A stretch of DNA of 10,840 bases. Origin: Candidatus Paceibacter sp. (lineage in GTDB: Bacteria; Patescibacteriota; Minisyncoccia; UBA6257; HR35). Both the position numbers and the translations under genes were made by a program. The notes below the pieces were generated by a model. That model was given only the letters and a program-made list of their open reading frames with translations. It had not been told where the DNA came from and searched no databases. Positions 1 through 5,973 of the stretch are shown here, piece after piece. The number at the start of each line of letters is the position of its first letter. The stretch's first letter is position 1. The stretch is taken from the NCBI GenBank assembly GCA_023255765.1, contig JAGDVT010000012.1:1-10840 (forward strand). The letters run 5' to 3'.

Positions 1-4
1 ATCT

Positions 5-93
5 ATTCGTGTACTATTCATGTTATATATTCGTGATTAATTCGTGCATTTTATTCGTGAACCATTCGTGTAATTATTCGTGATTCATTCGTA
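5..93. repeat. Array of eight ATTCGTG-like heptamers in four ~24-bp units
   Basis: Eight directly repeated heptamers start at 5, 16, 29, 40, 53, 64, 76 and 87. Six are exactly ATTCGTG; the second reads ATTCATG and the last ATTCGTA. Start-to-start distances are 11, 13, 11, 13, 11, 12 and 11, so the array is also four tandem units of 24, 24, 23 and 23 bp, each holding two heptamers. The bases between heptamers differ from copy to copy, so selection seems to act on the heptamer and its spacing. The spacing is close to one DNA turn and would place every copy on about the same face. The array begins 8 bp beyond the stop codon of the secreted-protein gene and may continue past the left edge. A protein-binding array is the natural guess; its function is unknown. 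Confidence 0.85.
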
Positions 94-101
94 TAATCTA
101 T

Positions 102-1199
102 TTATTTAGGAACGCAACATTGAACTGGTTTCCCGTTTATAATTAATCCTTCAATAGTTCCTAAGTCTTTTTGATTTTCGAAACAAGCAGTACCATCTTC
201 TTGAATTGGTATTGTTTCCGCTCCCTCTGGACATTTATCAATTTTTGTACGAATATTAGCAGGCATTCTTTTTCCATAAATCTCTTCTACATTAAATTTT
301 TCAAAATATTCAAAATATTTCCCCTTACATTCAGCATTTTTAAAATCTTCTGTTTGACTTTTACAATTAAATCCTTCTGCTGTTAATACACAAGAAGCAC
401 TAACATTAAAAATTCCTTCTTGCCATCTTTTTAACATTGCTGTCAAATCCTCATTTTTATTAAATTTACAAATCCCATCCATACCTTCAAGCTTTTTATA
501 AATTCCTTTTTGTTGATTAAGAGCTTCTTGAGGAAAATCGGGAGAAGATTCTAAATCGTATTTTTCTAAGCGTAAATATAAAGTACATTTATTTTCCTCG
601 ATACCTTTAATTTCTAAAATATAAGTAGCATTTATTTTTAGACCAAACATATCTAATCTTGGGGTATAAACAACTTTTGCGGGATTACACATTTTGGAAG
701 CTGATATAAAACAATCTAAAGACTTATCGCAATTTATGAGCTTAGGGTATTTTCTCATAGTTGTTGTTTGATTATATTTCCTGGGCAATTTTATATCTTT
801 TACCCTTACTGCAAATATTTTCTTATCCTTATTTCTTATATATCTTAATAATCTAACTGTATCATCTTTTATTAATCTACCTTTAAATATGCCTGTATTG
901 TTGTTATTTTCATCATATTCTCTTATTGTTACTTGTTTAGTTTTTAAGTCTATTTCACCTTCTAATCTTAAGGATTTTCCTATATTATCATACTTATATT
1001 TTCCTTCTATTTTGTTATTATCTTTTAAGTATAGGTATTCTATAGTAATAGGATATTTTCCTATTTTACCTTTATATTGAGTAGATATTATTGTTGTTGT
1101 TTGAGAATAGGTAAGGTTAAATAAGGAAAAAATAAAAAAGAGGATAGTTAAGAATATTGTTATTGTTTTTATTTTATTGATTTTAGTTGGCTTTTTCAT
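102..1199 (-). CDS. Secreted cysteine-rich protein of unknown function (365 aa)
   Basis: The N-terminus is a Sec-type signal peptide: a lysine-rich start, a hydrophobic core at about residues 11-30, and likely signal-peptidase cleavage after LTYS (about residue 32). There is no lipobox and no later membrane segment, so the mature protein should be outside the cytoplasmic membrane. Residues about 42-138 look like a small beta-rich domain of the kind with repeated G-x-Y and tG-x-F-x-G motifs (GKIGKYPITIEY, EGKYKYD, NTGIFKGRL). Residues about 155-300 hold a second region with spaced cysteines (C157, C163, C171, C205, C244, C270, C279, C291). C323, C339 and the terminal pair C361/C362 bring the total to twelve; none lies in the signal peptide, so disulfides are plausible. 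I do not recognise a named family. No Shine-Dalgarno is visible before the ATG. The gene lies 53 bp after tRNA-Ser and has a possible promoter of its own. Confidence 0.8.
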   Translation of the reverse strand: MKKPTKINKIKTITIFLTILFFIFSLFNLTYSQTTTIISTQYKGKIGKYPITIEYLYLKDNNKIEGKYKYDNIGKSLRLEGEIDLKTKQVTIREYDENNNNTGIFKGRLIKDDTVRLLRYIRNKDKKIFAVRVKDIKLPRKYNQTTTMRKYPKLINCDKSLDCFISASKMCNPAKVVYTPRLDMFGLKINATYILEIKGIEENKCTLYLRLEKYDLESSPDFPQEALNQQKGIYKKLEGMDGICKFNKNEDLTAMLKRWQEGIFNVSASCVLTAEGFNCKSQTEDFKNAECKGKYFEYFEKFNVEEIYGKRMPANIRTKIDKCPEGAETIPIQEDGTACFENQKDLGTIEGLIINGKPVQCCVPK

Positions 1200-1216
1200 T
1201 GATTTTGAATTAAATA

Positions 1217-1247
1217 ATTATAAAAGATAATTACTTGATTGTTACAA
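1217..1247 (-). promoter_or_regulatory. Candidate promoter of the secreted-protein gene
   Basis: Read on the minus strand, TTGTAA (1242-1247) and a perfect TATAAT (1217-1222) are separated by 19 bp, slightly longer than the ideal 17. A start about 7 nt after the -10 box would give a leader of about 10 nt before the ATG at 1199. The site fills the gap between the tRNA 3' end and the gene. In DNA this AT-rich a chance match is possible, and transcription could also read through from reverse gyrase and the tRNA. Confidence 0.4.
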
Positions 1248-1252
1248 AATTG

Positions 1253-1338
1253 CGGAGGGGGTGGGACTCGAACCCACAAGGCCACTAAGGGCCACCGGTT
1301 TTCAAGACCGGCGCATTAGCCAATTCTGCCACCCCTCC
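1253..1338 (-). tRNA. tRNA-Ser, anticodon UGA
   Basis: The minus strand folds as a class II tRNA of 86 nt. The acceptor stem is GGAGGGG (1332-1338) with CCCCTCC (1254-1260), discriminator G at 1253. The anticodon stem CCGGT/ACCGG encloses the loop CTTGAAA with anticodon TGA at 1302-1304, reading UCA (and by wobble other UCN) serine codons. A long variable arm, with GGCC paired to GGCC around CTTAGT, is typical of serine tRNAs. The T arm is GTGGG-TTCGAGT-CCCAC. The 3' CCA is not encoded (the genome reads CAA after the discriminator), so CCA must be added by nucleotidyltransferase. Its 5' end is 3 nt from the reverse gyrase stop codon on the same strand, implying release from that transcript by RNase P. 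It is much richer in G+C than the flanking genes. Confidence 0.97.
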
Positions 1339-1341
1339 ACT

Positions 1342-4300
1342 TTATATTATACCAAAAACCCTTATAAATAGGTTTTTTAAAACGGCTTGATAATCTAATT
1401 CATTTGTTTCTATCTTGTCCATAGCTTCTTCTAAATATTTAGTAAAGTTTTCAGATATTAAATCAGGATATTTTTCTTGTAAATATTCAAAAATCTTTTT
1501 ACCGTTATTAGTTGGAACTAAATATCCTTTATTTGATATTACATACCTTCTCTCTAATAAAGTTTGGATAATATTCGAATATGTTGAAGGTCTTCCTAAG
1601 CCTCTATTTTTCATTTCTTCTACAAGACTAGCATTTGTATAAGGTGGATATTTAGGAAATCTTGTAAGAATGATGTTAATTACATTATAATTGCCTGGAT
1701 CTATTTTCAATGGTCTTAAATTATTTAAAAATTCATTGAAGCCATTTTCTATAATTTCAGAAACAAATTCTTTTTGATCTTCCAAAATTACTTCGTCTTT
1801 AACCTTTAATTTAACTTTCAAAACTAAATTTCTAACTTTAGCAGGTTTAGATTGTGAAGCAATGAAACGATTTAGTATTAAATTATATAATCTTAAGTGA
1901 TTTCTAGATAAAATCTGTTCTTGGGCTAAAATGCTCTGTTCTATTAATTCGTCTACTGTAAAAGGTTTGGTTGGTCGAATACATTCATGAGTTCCAGGCT
2001 CTCCCCATGATCTTAAATATGAAATTTCTTCTTTATTTTGTTTTTGTAAAAATTCTTTGGCTATTCCCTTACCAAAATCTGAAACGTAATATGAATCTGT
2101 TCTATGATAAGTAATTAAACCTCTTTCAAACAAATCTTGCGCTAAATTCATGGTTGTTTGAGCATCTAGTCTTAATATATTCCAAGCATCTCTTAACAAA
2201 TCACTTGTCTGGTATGGAGGCGGAGGGTTAATAATATTTTCCTCCTCTTTTACTTTTTCGATCTCTAAAATTAGATTATTTTTATTTTTTCTAATTTTTT
2301 TAGCCAATTCTTTGTCATCGAAATTAAATTCTATAAAATTCTCGTTATTATAATAAAATCTGCCTATATAATATTTTTCTTTTTTTCTTAATTCATCATT
2401 CTTAATAATCCAGCCCAATACAGGGGTTTGTACTCTCCCAGCTGATAAATTGAGATTTTTAAAATAATCTTGTAATTCTTCGCTCAAAGAAAATCCAACC
2501 CATCTATCCGAAATTCTTCTTGTAAGTTGTGCACATACTAAGGAGGTATTTATATCTCTTGGTTCTTTAAACCTTCTTAAAAATTCTTCTTTTGTGATTT
2601 CGTGCATTTCGATTCTTTTTATTTTTTCATTATAAGGGAATAAATATACATATAAATCAAAAGCAATTTTTTCTCCTTCAGTGTCAGGATCAGTTGCTAA
2701 ATAAATTTCTTGTACTTCGTTAGCTAATTTTCTCAAAAATTCTATTAAAATTTCTTTATTTAAAAACTCAGTAGACCCACAAATATCGCATTTGTTTTTA
2801 TCTATACCGATATGTCTGCTACATTTTTTACAAATTTTCAAAGGTTCAAAAATTGGCACAAAATAATTATTTTCTCTTTTAACTCCGTAAAATCCTTCAT
2901 TTTGAACTAAATCTACAAAATGACCTAAGGTTGCGATTATATTAATAATATAATCCCCAATGCTCACTTCATAAACCCAATAATTCTGGAAACTTCTTCT
3001 AGAAGGCTTACCGAAAAAGTTAGCTATTGTTTTAGCTTTAGTTGGAGATTCGACTATAATTAAACAAGTTTTAACAGGATCTTTAAACTCTTTAATATCT
3101 CCTTCAATAAATTTTTTAACAATTTCTCTATCTTTATCAATTTCTTTTATAATATTCTCAATTTCAGCAATGTTATTTTTAGCTTCTTTAAAATCAATTT
3201 TGTATCCTAATAATCTTAATTTGATTTTAAGATTCTCAAAAACTTTTTTATTTTCAACAATTAATAAACTAAGCCCTTTTGTTAGACCCAATGGATATAA
3301 TCTTGAGGTTCTACCTGATGCTTGTATATAACCTCGCGGATCAGAAACAAGTAGGAAATAATTCTCTTCATCTTTTATGATTGAAAGCCTTGGATCTTTT
3401 TTAATTTTTTCCAAATTTTCTTCGTTTTTCAAAAAATCTTCTAATTTATTTTTAATATCTTCTAATTTATTTTTAATGTTTTCATTTTCTAATACTTGTT
3501 CTTCTTTTAAAAAACTATATTTTCTTAAAAAAACTAAATCTTTAGCTAACTGAAATTCATTTTCATAATAAGATTTTATATATTCTTTTAAAGATAATAA
3601 CAAAATAAATAAATTTCTAGGAGAATAATTTAATTTCAATGGTAATTTGAATTTTGGGACTCCAATAAAAACAGCATATCTTACAATATGAGGCAAATCT
3701 ATGCCTCTAGTTAAAGGATTTCTTATGTTTGAAAAGCCTACTACAACCTGAATTTCTTTTTTTTCAAATAAAATTTTATTTTTTGAGTTAAACTCTTCAT
3801 ATGTAATAGCGTTAATTTCATTTTGTTTTAGGAAATTGGTGTATTTTTGCAATTCTTCTTTGCTAAAGTCATCTGATAAAAATATAAAACCACCATACCC
3901 TAATTTTTTTATCCATTCGACTGATAATCTATATAAATCATTAAAATTGTTTACTTCTATATATAAGTCTTCAATATTTCTTAAATAAGTAGATGATAAA
4001 CCTATTTCAAAATTCAATAATTCCCTAAAAAGATTAATTCTTTTTGTTTTAGGAGATAAGGTAGCAGAGGCAGCTATAATTTGTCCTTTATTTGTAAAAT
4101 CTATTTCTATTTTTAACTTTTCTGCTTCTTGATAATTTCCTTTTCTCTTTAAATCAATAATTTTTAAAGCTTTTTCTATGTCTTCATTTTTAAAACCTAT
4201 TAGATTTAAAACCTTGTCTATGTTTTTAGGCTGTCTTATCATTGAATCTGCATCATCAATATATAAAAATTTAAAATCTTTTGGCAATAAAGAAAAATTT

Positions 4301-4851
4301 TTATGTAAAAATTGAGATGTAGTAATCAAAATATCTATATCTTCGCTCAATTTTTCTTTATCTTTACTAGATTTAATTGCTAATATTTTTAAATTTAATT
4401 TTTGCGAAAAATTAAAAAATTTATTTTCAATTTCTCTTAATAAAATTTTTGTAGGCACAATATAATATATTTTCCCTATTTTTAAGATTTCAGATAAAAA
4501 CAAACAAAATATAATCCCAAATGTAGATTTTCCAAAGCCTGTAGGAGCTATTATGCTAAAACTTTCTCCTTTTAAAGATCTTTTAGCCCAATATTTTTGC
4601 AAACTAAAAGGTGTAACCCCAAATATTTCATTAAAAAATCTTTCAAATGCTTTTAATTTATTTTCAACTTCACACAAGGATTTACTTTCTTTTAATTTAT
4701 CACACTCTGCTTTATTTAATAGTTCATCAAATTTTTGTTTCAAAATAAAATAATCTTTTTTACATTCTTTAAATTCAAAAATTTCCTTTATTTCAGCTCT
4801 ATTTTTATCTATCGGACAAATTTTTAAATATTCTGCCTTTATTTCGTTCAT
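1342..4851 (-). CDS. rgy: Reverse gyrase (helicase-topoisomerase IA fusion, 1169 aa)
   Basis: Reverse gyrase uses ATP to put positive supercoils into DNA and is the signature protein of life at high temperature. The N-terminal half is an SF2 helicase: Q85 in FSLQKYW, Walker A APTGFGKST (102-110), motif II IDDADS (198-203), motif III SATL (262-265), motif V RGIDLP (382-387) and motif VI QASGRTSR (510-517). The second half is topoisomerase IA: the TOPRIM glutamate in VESPTKAKTI (E601), the acidic triad in DPDTEGE (D721, D723, E725), a zinc ribbon CxxC...CxxC (C674, C677, C688, C691) inserted after the first TOPRIM strands, and the catalytic tyrosine Y915 in GLITYHRTDS. It looks complete and active, near the usual 1,050-1,250 aa. 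Oddities: no CxxC zinc finger at the N-terminus, where other reverse gyrases often have one, and a small duplication in the region expected to contain the latch. No Shine-Dalgarno precedes the ATG. It is divergent from the ParB-like gene; tRNA-Ser follows its stop codon. Confidence 0.97.
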   Translation of the reverse strand: MNEIKAEYLKICPIDKNRAEIKEIFEFKECKKDYFILKQKFDELLNKAECDKLKESKSLCEVENKLKAFERFFNEIFGVTPFSLQKYWAKRSLKGESFSIIAPTGFGKSTFGIIFCLFLSEILKIGKIYYIVPTKILLREIENKFFNFSQKLNLKILAIKSSKDKEKLSEDIDILITTSQFLHKNFSLLPKDFKFLYIDDADSMIRQPKNIDKVLNLIGFKNEDIEKALKIIDLKRKGNYQEAEKLKIEIDFTNKGQIIAASATLSPKTKRINLFRELLNFEIGLSSTYLRNIEDLYIEVNNFNDLYRLSVEWIKKLGYGGFIFLSDDFSKEELQKYTNFLKQNEINAITYEEFNSKNKILFEKKEIQVVVGFSNIRNPLTRGIDLPHIVRYAVFIGVPKFKLPLKLNYSPRNLFILLLSLKEYIKSYYENEFQLAKDLVFLRKYSFLKEEQVLENENIKNKLEDIKNKLEDFLKNEENLEKIKKDPRLSIIKDEENYFLLVSDPRGYIQASGRTSRLYPLGLTKGLSLLIVENKKVFENLKIKLRLLGYKIDFKEAKNNIAEIENIIKEIDKDREIVKKFIEGDIKEFKDPVKTCLIIVESPTKAKTIANFFGKPSRRSFQNYWVYEVSIGDYIINIIATLGHFVDLVQNEGFYGVKRENNYFVPIFEPLKICKKCSRHIGIDKNKCDICGSTEFLNKEILIEFLRKLANEVQEIYLATDPDTEGEKIAFDLYVYLFPYNEKIKRIEMHEITKEEFLRRFKEPRDINTSLVCAQLTRRISDRWVGFSLSEELQDYFKNLNLSAGRVQTPVLGWIIKNDELRKKEKYYIGRFYYNNENFIEFNFDDKELAKKIRKNKNNLILEIEKVKEEENIINPPPPYQTSDLLRDAWNILRLDAQTTMNLAQDLFERGLITYHRTDSYYVSDFGKGIAKEFLQKQNKEEISYLRSWGEPGTHECIRPTKPFTVDELIEQSILAQEQILSRNHLRLYNLILNRFIASQSKPAKVRNLVLKVKLKVKDEVILEDQKEFVSEIIENGFNEFLNNLRPLKIDPGNYNVINIILTRFPKYPPYTNASLVEEMKNRGLGRPSTYSNIIQTLLERRYVISNKGYLVPTNNGKKIFEYLQEKYPDLISENFTKYLEEAMDKIETNELDYQAVLKNLFIRVFGII
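3437..3478 (-). repeat. 21-bp in-frame tandem duplication inside reverse gyrase
   Basis: Two adjacent 21-bp units (3437-3457 and 3458-3478) differ at one base only. In the protein they give KNKLEDI followed by KNKLEDF, within the lysine- and glutamate-rich stretch at about residues 459-473, between helicase motifs V and VI. Being a whole number of codons, the duplication keeps the frame. The near identity suggests recent slippage. Confidence 0.85.
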
Positions 4852-4863
4852 TTTTTAAAATCA

Positions 4864-4871
4864 ATTATAAT
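4864..4871. promoter_or_regulatory. Palindromic -10 element between reverse gyrase and the ParB-like gene
   Basis: ATTATAAT is its own reverse complement and so offers TATAAT on both strands: minus 4864-4869 for reverse gyrase and plus 4866-4871 for the ParB-like gene. For reverse gyrase the box ends only 12 bp before the ATG, giving a leader of about 6 nt; the ParB-like leader would be about 63 nt. No convincing -35 box is seen on either strand. The base composition makes chance matches fairly likely. Confidence 0.35.
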
Positions 4872-4912
4872 ATATATTAGATAAACTTAGATATAAGAAA
4901 AACCAATGTGAA

Positions 4913-4920
4913 ACGGCCGT
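4913..4920. promoter_or_regulatory. GC-rich palindrome ACGGCCGT upstream of the ParB-like gene
   Basis: ACGGCCGT is a perfect 8-bp palindrome with six G/C bases, standing alone in an otherwise almost pure A/T 90-bp divergent spacer. It lies 21 bp before the ATG of the ParB-like gene. The flanks do not extend the symmetry. It could be an operator for a dimeric protein, possibly the adjacent ParB-like protein itself, but nothing in the sequence proves binding. Confidence 0.3.
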
Positions 4921-4941
4921 GATTAAGTAAATTATATAAAA

Positions 4942-5766
4942 ATGCCAAGAGAAAAGCAATTAAAAATTAAAGATCCTTATAAAGGTAATGAGCTAGTAAT
5001 AAAAATGGTTCCTATAGAGAATTTAGAGGTAATAGCGCACCAAAGAAAACCTAGTCAATACCATGTTAAACATTTGATAAATTCAATGGAAAGAATTGGC
5101 TTTCTAGTTCCTGTAATTGTAGTACCTGAAAAAGAAAAAGGTAAATATTTAATAATAGATGGACAACATAGATTTTTGGCAGCTAAGGAATTGGGAATAA
5201 GAGAATTGCCGGTCATTCAAGTACCGGAAAGACTTGCTCAGCTTATGATGAACTTTAATATAGAAAAAGAATTAAATATAAGAGAGAAAGCATATGTAGC
5301 ATTAGCAGTCTATAGAGAATACCTACAAACTAAACCAGAAATGATAGAATCTGACCCAGAACTTGTAGATTCAATTGAACAAGCATATTATGTAACTCTT
5401 GGAATAGCATATGAAAAAGCAGAAAAATTATCAGGTAGCTCATTTGAATCTATTTTAAAGAAATGCGATTTTTTCTTGGACTTAAAGTTAAATGAAGCTT
5501 TAGAAGTAAGAGAAAAGAGAGCAGAAAAGGTTTTAGTAGCAAATGGGTTGGTAAGGGATATAGCTCAAAGAATAAAAGAAATGGGTAAATGGCATCCTTA
5601 TCTTTATAATCAAATAATTTCCTGGGCTAATCCATATAAAAGAAAAAGGCTCCCGGTTGAATTTGATGATTTGTTTAATGAAATAATTGAAAATCTACAA
5701 AAAGCAGCAGAAAAACCTGAAATGATACTATCAGAAGTAATAGAGGAGGAAGGATTTGAAATTTAA
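4942..5766 (+). CDS. ParB/sulfiredoxin-fold domain protein (274 aa)
   Basis: Residues about 20-97 form a ParB N-terminal (ParB/Srx, 'ParBc') domain: a first strand MVPIENLEVIA, QRKPS followed by the helix HVKHLINSMERIGF, then PVIVV, the diagnostic DGQHRFLAAKELG (73-85, in place of the GERR box of classical ParB) and LPVIQV. In classical ParB this fold binds and hydrolyses CTP; other members act as nucleases or phosphotransferases, so the enzymatic role here is open. The remaining about 175 residues are mainly helical and charged, with the segment FFLDLKLNEALEVREKRAEK (177-196) and no recognisable helix-turn-helix of the Spo0J/KorB type. No ParA is adjacent, which argues against an ordinary parAB partition system. 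It is divergent from reverse gyrase, so a link with DNA topology or chromosome upkeep is possible but only inferred. No Shine-Dalgarno precedes the ATG. Its stop overlaps the stop of rpmB. Confidence 0.8.
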   Translation: MPREKQLKIKDPYKGNELVIKMVPIENLEVIAHQRKPSQYHVKHLINSMERIGFLVPVIVVPEKEKGKYLIIDGQHRFLAAKELGIRELPVIQVPERLAQLMMNFNIEKELNIREKAYVALAVYREYLQTKPEMIESDPELVDSIEQAYYVTLGIAYEKAEKLSGSSFESILKKCDFFLDLKLNEALEVREKRAEKVLVANGLVRDIAQRIKEMGKWHPYLYNQIISWANPYKRKRLPVEFDDLFNEIIENLQKAAEKPEMILSEVIEEEGFEI

Positions 5767-5966
5767 ATTTTTAAGGTTAACCCTTTTTTGATTAAGTTTT
5801 TTCTGCATTTTGTACAAATTTTTATTCTTTTACCATTAGATAAGGTAAACCATTGTAAATTTGGTTTTTGGAAATATGTATTTGTAGGATTATATTTACT
5901 TCTTGTCTTTTTTCTTTTTGTAACCCTAAAGCTTTTTTTACCACAAATTTGGCATATCCTACTCAT
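5763..5966 (-). CDS. rpmB: 50S ribosomal protein L28 (bL28)
   Basis: A 67-residue basic protein with bL28 features: an N-terminal CQIC (C5, C8), then RKKTRSKYNPT, the PNLQW block and GKRIKICTKC (C51, C54). The two CxxC pairs form a zinc ribbon of the four-cysteine type of bL28, which binds 23S rRNA in the large subunit near the E site. It is at the short end of the family's usual length of about 60-80 residues. It is the last gene of the uvrC-secG-SBP-pilM-like run, 7 nt after the preceding stop codon, and has no visible promoter or Shine-Dalgarno of its own. Its TAA overlaps the TAA of the converging ParB-like gene, with no terminator hairpin between the two. Confidence 0.93.
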   Translation of the reverse strand: MSRICQICGKKSFRVTKRKKTRSKYNPTNTYFQKPNLQWFTLSNGKRIKICTKCRKNLIKKGLTLKI

Positions 5967-5973
5967 TTTTGTT

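Noticed and set aside
5..93. Possible CRISPR array
   Set aside because: Repeats are 7 bp with 4-6-bp gaps, far below CRISPR repeat and spacer lengths, and no cas gene is present.
171..386. Plus-strand open frame within the secreted-protein gene
   Set aside because: Phe/Ile/Lys-rich translation typical of the antisense of an AT-rich gene; the opposite strand has a clear signal peptide and cysteine pattern.
889..1080. Plus-strand hydrophobic open frame
   Set aside because: Antisense shadow of the secreted-protein gene; no family pattern.
1253..1338. tRNA as an integration (att) site of a mobile element
   Set aside because: No integrase gene and no duplicated tRNA 3' end is present in the window.
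1415..1642. Plus-strand open frame in the reverse gyrase 3' part
   Set aside because: Lies wholly opposite conserved topoisomerase sequence.
4553..4753. Plus-strand open frame opposite the reverse gyrase N-terminus
   Set aside because: Antisense shadow; no motif or start signal.
4942..5766. Classical parAB chromosome partition locus
   Set aside because: No ParA nearby, no GERR box and no recognisable helix-turn-helix or parS-like site in the window.
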